Origin: Pseudomonadota bacterium
GTDB taxonomy: Bacteria; Pseudomonadota; Gammaproteobacteria; Xanthomonadales; Xanthomonadaceae
Assembly (NCBI GenBank): GCA_023399815.1
Contig: JAEWOJ010000196.1
Span: forward strand, 1-16,893
Direction: 5' to 3'
Length of the DNA: 16,893 nt
Position 1 is the stretch's first letter, and every line of letters starts with the position of its first letter. The position numbers and the translations under genes are program-made. Shown here piece after piece: positions 7,196 through 13,545 of the stretch. The notes under the pieces were generated by a model. That model was not told the origin of the DNA. It searched no databases and saw only the letters and a list, made by a program, of their open reading frames with translations.

Positions 7196-8928
7196 TGCGC
7201 CCGGCGGCATGGCTGGCCGCCGCGCTGCTGCTGGCCAGCGGCAGCGGCCAGGCGCTGGAACTGGCGCTGGACCCGGCGACGCTGGACGCCACGCAGCGGC
7301 AACGCGCGCTCGACCTGCTGGCCCGCGTCCAGGCCCGCTTGCCCGAACGCTGGCAGGCGGACCCGCGACGCCTGTCGCTGCGCTTCGATCCGCAGTTGCC
7401 GGCCGATGTCGCCGGCCGGCACCGCCAGGGCGACCTGCGGCTGTCGCCACGGCTGTTGCAGCTGCCGGCCACGCAGGCCGGCCACGACTTGGCGCAGGCC
7501 ACCGTGCTGCATGAAATCTCCCATGCCTTCGACCGCGGCGAAGGTGGCGGCTGGTCGCGGCAGCCGCACTTCCGCCGCCTTGCCGGCTGGGATCGGCGCG
7601 GCCCCAATCCCTATGCATTGCGCAGCCCCGACGACTACGAGCGCCATAGCCCGGCCGAGGCGTTCGCGGTCAACCTTGAGTGGTATCTGCTCGACCCGCA
7701 GTACCGCTGCCGGCGGCCGGCGCTGGCGGCGTGGTACCAACAGCAGCTGGGACCGGCGCCGCTGCCGGAGGTGGCCTGCGCCGCCGCGCTGCCGCTGCTG
7801 GTGGCTGGCGCCACCGCCGCGCAGTTGGAACTGGAAACGCTGGACCCGGCCCGCGTGTACGCGGTGGACTACCTGCTGGCCGGCAGCGGCGACGCGGCGA
7901 TGAGCCGTTTCGGCCACGCCATGCTGCGGCTGGTGGTCTGCGCGCCGGGCCGCGTGCCCGGCCCGCGCTGCCGGATGGACCTGGCCTACCATCGGGTGCT
8001 GTCCTTCCGCGCCTTCGTCAACGACGTGCAGGTTTCCAGCTGGCGCGGATTGACCGGCGCCTATCCGGCGCGGCTGTTCGTGCTGCCGCTGGACCAGGTG
8101 ATCGACGAATACACCCGCATCGAACTGCGCGACCTGCAGGCCTGGCCGATGGCGATGTCGCCGGCGCAGATCGACGAACTGCTGCAACTGGCCGCCCGCG
8201 CGCACTGGAGCTACGACGGGCGCTACCGCTTCATCGGCAACAACTGCGCGGTGGAAAGCGGGCGCCTGCTCGACCTGGCGCTGACCCCGCGGCAACGCCG
8301 CCTGCAGGCCACCACGCCGCGCGGCGTCCTGCATCGCCTGCAGCGCACCGGCCTGGCGTCTCGACAACGGCCATCGACGCGCAGCGAGGACGGCCTGCAT
8401 TTCGCCTCGGCCCGCGAGGACTACCGGCAACTGCTGCAAGGCCTGCAGCAGGCCGGGCAGGCGCCGCCGCTGTCGCTGGAACGCTGGCTGGACAGCCCGG
8501 CGCGGCAGCGCGGCGCACTACCGCCGGACCTGCCGCTGCAGCCGACCGCGGCATGGTGGGTGCTGGAAACCGCGGCGCTGCGCCGGGCCGAACTGCGCGC
8601 GCTCGCGCAGCTGAAGCGGCGGCTGGGGCAGGACACGCCCGAACTGGAAGCGCGCCTGGCCGACTGGCAGCGTTTCAGCGGCCTGTTCGATGCCCCGGCA
8701 TCGCTGTTGCCGGCCGGGGGCTACGGCATCGTCCAGCCCCAGGAACTGGCCGCGCTGGAGCAGGCGCTGGCCCGGCATGGCGAGGAAGGGCGGGTGCGCT
8801 GGCAGGACCTGCATGAAGCCGCCGAACAGGCCTTGCCGCGCGCGCAGCGGCTGGAACTGGAACAGACCCGGCAGCGGGTGCGCTGGCTGGCCGCGCGCAT
8901 GCGGCAACTGGCCGCCACATCGGACTGA
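7195..8928 (+). CDS. DUF4105 (Lnb-type) exported protein with N-terminal HExxH motif
   Basis: This 577-residue protein has a signal peptide (1-20, SGSGQA). Two parts are visible. The N-terminal part (about 22-205) carries VLHEISHAFDRG with H106, E107 and H110, and E155 in SPAEAFAVNLEWYL, the layout of a gluzincin-like zinc peptidase. The middle part (about 215-390) is the DUF4105/Lnb N-terminal periplasmic domain, with LLAGSGDAAMSRFGHAMLR (H241) and FIGNNCAVES (C351), a His/Cys pair reminiscent of NlpC/P60-fold enzymes. The C-terminal third is Arg/Leu/Gln-rich and helical. The ATG overlaps the DUF2388 stop by one base (TGATG). Reading further upstream in frame to 6628 gives a 766-residue frame whose extra part is unrelated low-complexity sequence, so that start is rejected. 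Periplasmic or envelope location is inferred; the substrate is unknown. Confidence 0.87.
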   Translation: MRPAAWLAAALLLASGSGQALELALDPATLDATQRQRALDLLARVQARLPERWQADPRRLSLRFDPQLPADVAGRHRQGDLRLSPRLLQLPATQAGHDLAQATVLHEISHAFDRGEGGGWSRQPHFRRLAGWDRRGPNPYALRSPDDYERHSPAEAFAVNLEWYLLDPQYRCRRPALAAWYQQQLGPAPLPEVACAAALPLLVAGATAAQLELETLDPARVYAVDYLLAGSGDAAMSRFGHAMLRLVVCAPGRVPGPRCRMDLAYHRVLSFRAFVNDVQVSSWRGLTGAYPARLFVLPLDQVIDEYTRIELRDLQAWPMAMSPAQIDELLQLAARAHWSYDGRYRFIGNNCAVESGRLLDLALTPRQRRLQATTPRGVLHRLQRTGLASRQRPSTRSEDGLHFASAREDYRQLLQGLQQAGQAPPLSLERWLDSPARQRGALPPDLPLQPTAAWWVLETAALRRAELRALAQLKRRLGQDTPELEARLADWQRFSGLFDAPASLLPAGGYGIVQPQELAALEQALARHGEEGRVRWQDLHEAAEQALPRAQRLELEQTRQRVRWLAARMRQLAATSD

Positions 8929-8961
8929 AACCGGCGGGCGACGGCGGCATCGTCGGCGTTC

Positions 8962-8975
8962 TTGACACTGGTCAG
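8962..8975 (+). promoter_or_regulatory. FNR/DNR-like operator upstream of the DUF2249 gene
   Basis: TTGAC-ACTG-GTCAG (8962-8975) matches the FNR/DNR-type TTGAC-N4-GTCAA inverted repeat except for the last base. A possible -10, TAGCAT (8997-9002), places a transcription start near 9009, about 41 bases from the operator centre, the classic spacing for activation. This fits induction of the downstream DUF2249 gene at low oxygen or under nitrosative stress. The TTGACA inside it could also be a plain -35, but no -10 is found 16-18 bases away. Confidence 0.5.
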
Positions 8976-9031
8976 GGCAACGCAGAAGGGGAGGCATAGC
9001 ATGGGGCGCGTTTCCCACGATGGAGTCCTCG

Positions 9032-9298
9032 ATGCACGCTTCCCTTGATCCGGCGCCCAACGTCCACGTCTTCGATGCCCGCGGCGTGGCCCGCCGCTTC
9101 CGCCATTCGGCGATCTTCGGCGCGTTGGGTGCGCTGCGCAACGGCGAGACCATGCGCTTCGTCAACGACCACGATCCGATCCCGCTGCTGGGCCAGCTGG
9201 CCCAGCGCTTCGGCGACCACCTGTCGATCCACTACCTGGAACGCGGGCCGGAAGCGGTGGTGATCGACTTCGGCATCCAGGGCCTGCCGGAGGAGTGA
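9032..9298 (+). CDS. DUF2249 domain protein
   Basis: An 88-residue cytoplasmic protein that is almost entirely a DUF2249 domain: FDARG (14-18), H25-x-x-IFGALGAL (28-35), NGETMRFVNDHDPIPLL (37-53) and a final YLERGPEAVVIDF (68-80). The fold is TusA-like. Such domains occur with hemerythrins, ScdA/RIC-type proteins and denitrification genes, and are thought to serve redox or nitrosative-stress processes; the biochemical role is unsettled. The ATG at 9032 has GGAG six bases ahead. A second in-frame ATG at 9020 overlaps that site and is less likely. The FNR-like operator upstream agrees with a microaerobic role. No partner gene follows in the same operon. Confidence 0.85.
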   Translation: MHASLDPAPNVHVFDARGVARRFRHSAIFGALGALRNGETMRFVNDHDPIPLLGQLAQRFGDHLSIHYLERGPEAVVIDFGIQGLPEE

Positions 9299-9301
9299 GC
9301 C

Positions 9302-9394
9302 ATGGCTTTTCCCGATTCCCCGCGCATCGGCGTGCGTGGCGAACCGTTGCCAGCGACGACGGCCGGATCGGATGCGGCCGCGTCGATGCGATGA
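9302..9394 (+). CDS. Possible 30-residue ORF after the DUF2249 gene
   Basis: A GGAGGAG (9290-9296, overlapping the end of the DUF2249 gene) stands five bases before ATG 9302, which opens a 30-codon frame beginning MAFPDSPRIGVRGEPL. Such a strong ribosome-binding site over a short frame suggests either a real small protein or the surviving start of a decayed downstream gene. No family is recognisable, and the bases to 9501 hold nothing else I can support. Confidence 0.2.
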   Translation: MAFPDSPRIGVRGEPLPATTAGSDAAASMR

Positions 9395-9501
9395 AGCTGG
9401 CGGGCCATTGCCACGCGAGCAGGGCCGGGGCCGGTTTCGGCAGTGGGGTCATCGCGGGGAAAGGCGGGTGGCCGGGCAGCCTGCCTCAGTAGCAGCCAGT
9501 C

Positions 9502-10761
9502 TCAATAGTCGTAGCTCAGGCTCAACCGGTTTTCCCGGTAATCGGTGCGGCGCTGGCGCTGGCTCTGCACCGCGAAGGCGTTGTGCAGGCTCCACCCCTT
9601 CAGCGCTCCCGCGAAGCGATAGCTGGCGAAGACCATGTACTCGCGCTGGCCGATGGAGGGCTGGCCGTCCGCCGGGCTCAGGTCCATGTACGACCAGCGC
9701 GCGCCCCAGCGCAGCCGTTCGTTCGCGGCCACGTCCACGTCGAGCGACCACGCGTCGCCGCTGCCCAGGTCCTGGGTGCTGGTCAGGTAGGGCTGGGCGA
9801 ACAGCGGCCCGGAGGTCTGGTAGCTGGCGTAGGGCGTGGCCGGCGCGCCGTTGCGGAACGCACCGGCGCGATGCGGCATGTGGTTGTGGTTGACGGTCGC
9901 CGTCATCCGCTGGCCGCGCAGGCCAAGCCGCAGGCCGTAGGTGCGGTTGTCCACCGGGCCGAGCAGGGCCGCGCCTTGCTCCCGCGCGGCGATGAACTGC
10001 ACGGCAGCGAAGGGGCGCAGGCCGTCGCCGCGCGCCCCGACGTCGGCCTGGGCGAAATACAGGTCGGCATAGTCCAGATAGCGGATCAGCCAGATCTGGC
10101 CACTGGCATCGGCCGCGCCCAGCGAGGTTTTTCCTGCGCCGCCCAGCGCCCAGAAGCCGGCGGTGTCCGCATCGCCGGCATTGGGCGGGTAGGGCGAGAA
10201 GCGGCGGTTGTAGTTGGTGCTGCGCGAGAACGATTCGTCGATGCGCGACTTGTAGCGGAACATGCGCACTGCCGTGATGTGGCCGCCGCCTTCGCCGTAG
10301 CGCAGGCGCACGCCCTGGTACAGCTGCGGCACGATGCGGAAATCGAAGCTGGAGGTGAAGGGCACCTCGTCCAGCCGCTGGTTGCCCGCGCGCAGTAGCA
10401 GTTTTTCGCCCTGCCATTGCAGCCAGGTCTCGCCCATCGCGGCGAGGTTGCCGCCAAGGTCGCGGTCGCGGCCGGTGCCCGCATGGACCAGGTTGCGTTG
10501 CAGGTAGGCGCTGGCGCGCAGCGACACGCCGTGCAGCGGTGCGGTGGTGTAGCCCAGCCGGCCGCCCACCGCGAACGTGTCGCGGTCGACCCCGTCGGCG
10601 AAGAAGGCGTTGCCGGTGGCGTAGTACAGGCCGCGCAGGTTGCCGTCGACATGGCCCCGGCCGAGCATCTGCGCGATATCCTGCGCCGGCGGCTCGGCGG
10701 CGCAGGCCGAAGCGACTATCGGGAGAAGCAGGAGCGGCAGGGGGCGAAGGGGCAGGGCCAT
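9502..10761 (-). CDS. OprD-like outer-membrane porin
   Basis: A 419-residue protein with a signal peptide (about 1-21, ASACA then AEPP). It then has repeated amphipathic strands separated by Gly/Asp/Asn-rich turns and ends in an aromatic residue (LSLSYDY), as outer-membrane barrels do. The N-terminal block GHVDGNLRGLYYATGNAFF, followed by AVGGRLGYTT, the middle YQGVRLRYG and SGQIWLIRYLDYADLYFAQADVG, and a final strand near YMVFASYRF, fit OprD-family porins, which carry amino acids, small organic acids or sugars. Length also fits (about 400-450). The substrate cannot be told. The ATG at 10761 gives a proper signal peptide; no good ribosome-binding site is visible. It is transcribed alone, with repeats upstream. 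Confidence is high for a barrel and moderate for the exact family. Confidence 0.75.
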   Translation of the reverse strand: MALPLRPLPLLLLPIVASACAAEPPAQDIAQMLGRGHVDGNLRGLYYATGNAFFADGVDRDTFAVGGRLGYTTAPLHGVSLRASAYLQRNLVHAGTGRDRDLGGNLAAMGETWLQWQGEKLLLRAGNQRLDEVPFTSSFDFRIVPQLYQGVRLRYGEGGGHITAVRMFRYKSRIDESFSRSTNYNRRFSPYPPNAGDADTAGFWALGGAGKTSLGAADASGQIWLIRYLDYADLYFAQADVGARGDGLRPFAAVQFIAAREQGAALLGPVDNRTYGLRLGLRGQRMTATVNHNHMPHRAGAFRNGAPATPYASYQTSGPLFAQPYLTSTQDLGSGDAWSLDVDVAANERLRWGARWSYMDLSPADGQPSIGQREYMVFASYRFAGALKGWSLHNAFAVQSQRQRRTDYRENRLSLSYDY

Positions 10762-10929
10762 GCCGGCTTATCGGCAGGGCGATGGCGATCCTTCAGCCTG
10801 CGTTTCCTCCTTCCTCCGGGAGGCCGTCCGGCCGTACCGACGGGCTACATGGCGAAGGCGCCCGCAGAGTGAGCTGCAGCGGTCGCCGAAGGCAGGTGCC
10901 CGGAGTGCCTGCCCCGCGCAGGCGGGGGC
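10762..10929. other. Spacer upstream of the porin gene
   Basis: No gene is supported here. It contains GC-rich imperfect hairpins such as TCCTCC-GGGAGG around 10809-10822 and GGCAGGTG/GTGCCTGCC-like arms around 10891-10912. No promoter for the porin gene could be recognised with confidence. Confidence 0.3.
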
Positions 10930-11019
10930 GGATGAGGGGATGAGCGAAGCTTCTCGATGCTGACTGCACGGGGCTTCACCCGTACCCTCACCCCAACCCC
11001 TCTCCCAAGGGGAGAGGGG
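10930..11019. repeat. Intergenic paired repeat, copy 1, with terminal hairpin
   Basis: The segment 10973-11006 (starting GCTTCACCCGTACCCTCACC) recurs inverted at 12530-12563 with one mismatch in 34. It ends in a hairpin, CCCCTCTCCC (10997-11006) with GGGAGAGGGG (11010-11019) around a 3-base loop. Upstream, 10930-10950 (GGATGAGGGG then GAGCGAAGC) is a degenerate, oppositely oriented partner. The unit therefore has the same head-to-head layout as copy 2. It follows the efpL stop on that gene's strand and may stabilise the mRNA 3' end. Confidence 0.6.
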
Positions 11020-11041
11020 CTTCGATTCCCTGCGTCGGGAA

Positions 11042-11608
11042 TCAGTCGGCGCGGCCGCCGAACTCGCCGGTCGTGGTGTTGACCAGGATGCGCTCGCCGT
11101 TGGCGATGTATTCCGGGACCATGATCTCGATGCCGGTGTTGAGCTTGGCCGGCTTCGGGCGCTTGGTGGCGGTGCCGCCCTTCAGTTCCGGCGGGGTCTC
11201 CACCACTTCCAGGGTCACGTGCTGCGGCAGCTGGATCGCCACCGGCTGCTCGTCGATCACCTGCACGTAGATGCCGCCCAGGCCCTCGGTGATGTAGCCG
11301 GCGGCCTCGCCGATCACGTCCGCGTCCAGCGTGTACGGCGTGTAGTCCTCGTCGTCCATGAACACGAAGGCATCGCCGTCCATGTACGAGAAGGTGGACT
11401 GGCGGCGCAGCAGCTCGACTTCCGGCAGGTTGTCGTCGGCGTCGAAGCTGGCGTCGAGCTTGTTGCCGCCCGGCACGCTGTACATGATGAAACGGAAACG
11501 GACGTTGCCGCCGCGGCCCTGCGGCGAGCTGCGCTCGATGTCGCGGATCTGGTAGACGCCGTTGTTGTATTCGACGACGTTGCCTTTCTTGATATCGCTG
11601 GCTTTCAT
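11042..11608 (-). CDS. efpL: Elongation factor P-like protein EfpL (YeiP)
   Basis: A 188-residue three-domain EF-P paralogue that binds the ribosome and relieves stalling at proline-rich and certain other motifs. It matches E. coli YeiP/EfpL along its length: KKGNVVEYN (7-15), the KOW-like first domain, FSYMDGDAFVFMDDEDYTPYTL (73-94), the LPQHVTLEVVETPP block (127-140) and the end VPEYIANGERI...GRAD. The tip loop reads SPQGRGG (28-34), with R32 where EF-P carries its modified Lys/Arg. EfpL of E. coli has SPTARGA there, so this is the EfpL type and not canonical EF-P. No epmA/epmB/earP gene lies nearby. The leader from the hairpin at 11646 is only about 37 bases and has no clear ribosome-binding site. 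Confidence 0.93.
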   Translation of the reverse strand: MKASDIKKGNVVEYNNGVYQIRDIERSSPQGRGGNVRFRFIMYSVPGGNKLDASFDADDNLPEVELLRRQSTFSYMDGDAFVFMDDEDYTPYTLDADVIGEAAGYITEGLGGIYVQVIDEQPVAIQLPQHVTLEVVETPPELKGGTATKRPKPAKLNTGIEIMVPEYIANGERILVNTTTGEFGGRAD

Positions 11609-11645
11609 GCTTGGAAAGTCGGTTGAGGTAAGGGATGAATTGAAA

Positions 11646-11666
11646 CGGGCGCCTGGTGGGCGCCCG
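11646..11666 (-). terminator. Terminator hairpin between the SDR gene and efpL
   Basis: CGGGCGCC (11646-11653) pairs perfectly with GGCGCCCG (11659-11666) around a 5-base loop. On the minus strand it follows the SDR stop by nine bases and is followed by TTTCAATT, a modest T-rich tail. It most likely ends SDR transcription. Because efpL starts only 37 bases later, it may instead be a partial terminator or attenuator within a joint transcript. Confidence 0.6.
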
Positions 11667-11675
11667 CGGGGTGGA

Positions 11676-12446
11676 TCACTTGGGCGCCAGGCGCACGGCG
11701 CCGTCCAGGCGGATGGTCTCGCCGTTGAGGTAGGTGTTGCCGATGATGTGGCCGACCAGCGCGGCGAAGTCGTCCGGCTGGCCCAGGCGCGACGGGAACG
11801 GGATCGAGGCGGCCAGCGATTCCTGCACGTTGGCCGGCATGCCGTCCACCATCGGCGTCCAGAACACGCCCGGGGCGATCGTCATCACGCGGATGCCGAA
11901 GCGCGACAGCTCGCGTGCCATCGGCAGGGTCATGCCGACCACGCCGCCCTTGGAGGCGGAATAGGCGGCCTGGCCGATCTGGCCCTCGTAGGCGGCGACC
12001 GAGGCGGTGTTGATGATCACGCCGCGCTCGCCGTCGCTGCCGGCCTCGTTGTGCTGCATCAGGTCGGCGGCGGCCTTGGCCACGTTGAAGCTGCCGACCA
12101 GGTTGACCATCACCGTGGCCTGGAAGTTGGACAGCGGCATCGGCGCCTCGCGGCCGAGCACGCGGCCGGCGCCGAGGATGCCGGCGCAGTTCATCACCAC
12201 GTTCAGCCCGCCCAGGAACGCGCGCGCGGCGGCCAGGTTGGCGGCCACGCCGGCCTCGTCGGTGACGTTGGTGGTGAAGTAGCGGGCCTTGTCCGCGCCC
12301 AGCTCGGCCACCGCGGCCGCGCCTTTCTCGTCGTTGAGGTCGAACAGGGCGACCTTGCCGCCATGGGCGACCAGGTACCTGGCCACGGCCAGGCCGAGGC
12401 CGGAGACACCGCCGGTGACGACGGCGCGGACGGAAGACAGCTGCAT
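11676..12446 (-). CDS. SDR-family 3-hydroxyacyl-CoA dehydrogenase (HSD17B10-like)
   Basis: A 256-residue short-chain dehydrogenase/reductase predicted to oxidise short-chain (including 2-methyl-branched) 3-hydroxyacyl-CoA with NAD+. The cofactor motif is TGGVSGLG (11-18), with D36 after the second strand favouring NAD+. NCAG lies at 86-89, and the catalytic tetrad is N115, S149, Y162 and K166 (YSASK). The acyl-CoA-specific type is indicated by TASVAAYEGQIGQAAYSASKGG (147-168), by APGVFWTPM (191-199) and by the end LDGAVRLAPK, all close to mammalian HSD17B10 (261 aa). The ATG at 12446 gives family length; the frame continues upstream into repeat sequence that is not coding. It lies downstream of HMG-CoA lyase on the same strand, but 208 bases with large hairpins separate them, so co-transcription is uncertain. 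A role in isoleucine or fatty-acid degradation is inferred. Confidence 0.88.
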   Translation of the reverse strand: MQLSSVRAVVTGGVSGLGLAVARYLVAHGGKVALFDLNDEKGAAAVAELGADKARYFTTNVTDEAGVAANLAAARAFLGGLNVVMNCAGILGAGRVLGREAPMPLSNFQATVMVNLVGSFNVAKAAADLMQHNEAGSDGERGVIINTASVAAYEGQIGQAAYSASKGGVVGMTLPMARELSRFGIRVMTIAPGVFWTPMVDGMPANVQESLAASIPFPSRLGQPDDFAALVGHIIGNTYLNGETIRLDGAVRLAPK

Positions 12447-12520
12447 CGGGACGATACCTGCGGTGAAGGAAAGGGAGAATTCTAGCCGATGGCGGAGGGG
12501 CTGCCCTGCCCGAAAGCCGT

Positions 12521-12607
12521 TCTCCCCCTGGGAGAGGGGTTGGGGTGAGGGTACGGGCGAAGCCTCGTGTGGCCGGACGCCACGAGGCTTCGCCCGTACC
12601 CTCATCC
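12521..12607. repeat. Intergenic paired repeat, copy 2, forming a 23-bp-stem palindrome
   Basis: Arms 12547-12569 and 12581-12603 are perfect reverse complements (23 bp, 11-base loop). On the left side, GGGAGAGGGG and GGGGTGAGGG (12530-12550) extend the same unit as copy 1 (10973-11006), inverted, with a small TCTCCC/GGGAGA hairpin at 12521-12535. The right arm continues as a diverged copy (12591-12617). The whole is two repeat units head to head. It can form a large cruciform or mRNA hairpin between the HMG-CoA lyase and SDR genes. Confidence 0.7.
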
Positions 12608-12621
12608 GCCCCTCCAGGGCA

Positions 12622-12642
12622 CCTTCTTCCGGAGGGAGAAGG
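12622..12642 (-). terminator. Weak hairpin just after the HMG-CoA lyase stop
   Basis: CCTTCT (12622-12627) pairs with AGAAGG (12637-12642), with some inner TCC/GGA pairing. On the minus strand it begins 12 bases past the HMG-CoA lyase stop. There is no T-run, so it is a poor intrinsic terminator and may simply be part of the adjacent repeat. Confidence 0.25.
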
Positions 12643-12654
12643 GAGGGAAGGGCA

Positions 12655-13545
12655 TCACCCGGCCATCGCCTTGCCGGCCTTGCTGCCGTTGTCGCGGCCC
12701 AGCACGCCGGCCAGCCAGCGCCCGGTGTCGGCCAGCGCCGGTAGGTCGATGCCGGTGTCCAGACCCATGCCGTGCAGCATGTAGACCACGTCCTCGCTGG
12801 CGACGTTGCCGCTGGCGCCGCGCGCATAGGGGCAGCCGCCGGTGCCGGCGACCGCCGAATCGACCACGCGCACGCCGTCCTCCAGGCAGGCGGCGATGTT
12901 GGCCAATGCCTGCCCGTAGGTGTCGTGGAAATGCACCGCCAGCGCCGCCATCGGCACTTCCGCGGCCACCGCCCGCAGCATCGCGCGCGCCTTCAGCGGC
13001 GTGCCGACGCCGATGGTGTCGCCCAGCGAGATCTCGTGGCAGCCCATGTCGTGCAGCGCGCGGGCCACGCGCACCACGTCGGCCAGCGGCACCTCGCCCT
13101 GGTAGGGGCAGCCGAGCACCGTGGACACGTAGCCGCGCACCTGCACGCCGTCGGCCTTCGCCCGGGCCAGCACCGGCGCGAAGCGTTGCAGCGATTCGTC
13201 GATGCCGGCGTTGGTGTTGGTGCGGTTGAACTGCTCGGAGGCGGCGGTGAACACCGCCACCTCGCGCGCGCCGGCCGCCAGCGCGCGTTCGTAGCCCTGT
13301 TCGTTGGGCACCAGCACCGGATAGGCGATGCCGGGGCGGCGATGGATGCCGGCCATGACCTCGGCGGCGTCGGCCAGCTGCGGCACCCACTTCGGGCTGA
13401 CGAAGCTGGTGGCCTCGATGGTGCGCAGGCCGGTGGCCGACAGGCGGTCGATCAGCGCGATCTTGTCGGCGGTGGCGACCTGCTGCTTCTCGTTTTGCAG
13501 GCCATCGCGCGGGCCGACTTCGACGATGCGGACGAAGTCGCTCAT
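12655..13545 (-). CDS. mvaB: Hydroxymethylglutaryl-CoA lyase
   Basis: A 296-residue TIM-barrel lyase that splits (S)-3-hydroxy-3-methylglutaryl-CoA into acetyl-CoA and acetoacetate, the last step of leucine degradation. The N-terminal signature is EVGPRDGLQNEK (9-20) with R13 and D14. The divalent-metal ligands H205 and H207 lie in VHFHDTYGQ (204-212), N247 is in GASGN, and the catalytic cysteine C238 is in GTGGCPYARGASGN (234-247). All are diagnostic and separate it from homocitrate and isopropylmalate synthases. Length matches bacterial HMG-CoA lyases (about 300). The start overlaps the stop of the upstream crotonase by four bases (13542-13545), so the two are translationally coupled. In Pseudomonas the equivalent gene is liuE. 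Confidence 0.95.
   Translation of the reverse strand: MSDFVRIVEVGPRDGLQNEKQQVATADKIALIDRLSATGLRTIEATSFVSPKWVPQLADAAEVMAGIHRRPGIAYPVLVPNEQGYERALAAGAREVAVFTAASEQFNRTNTNAGIDESLQRFAPVLARAKADGVQVRGYVSTVLGCPYQGEVPLADVVRVARALHDMGCHEISLGDTIGVGTPLKARAMLRAVAAEVPMAALAVHFHDTYGQALANIAACLEDGVRVVDSAVAGTGGCPYARGASGNVASEDVVYMLHGMGLDTGIDLPALADTGRWLAGVLGRDNGSKAGKAMAG

Noticed and set aside
6628..8928. A single 766-residue fusion of the antitoxin-like start with the DUF4105 protein
   Set aside because: The middle ~150 residues are Arg/Ala/Pro-rich with no family pattern and overlap the clear DUF2388 gene in another frame. The DUF4105 gene has its own signal peptide and a TGATG start at 7195.
11676..12827. N-terminally extended SDR reading frame
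   Set aside because: The extra residues come from the palindromic repeat at 12521-12607 and from inside the HMG-CoA lyase gene. The ATG at 12446 gives the normal family length.
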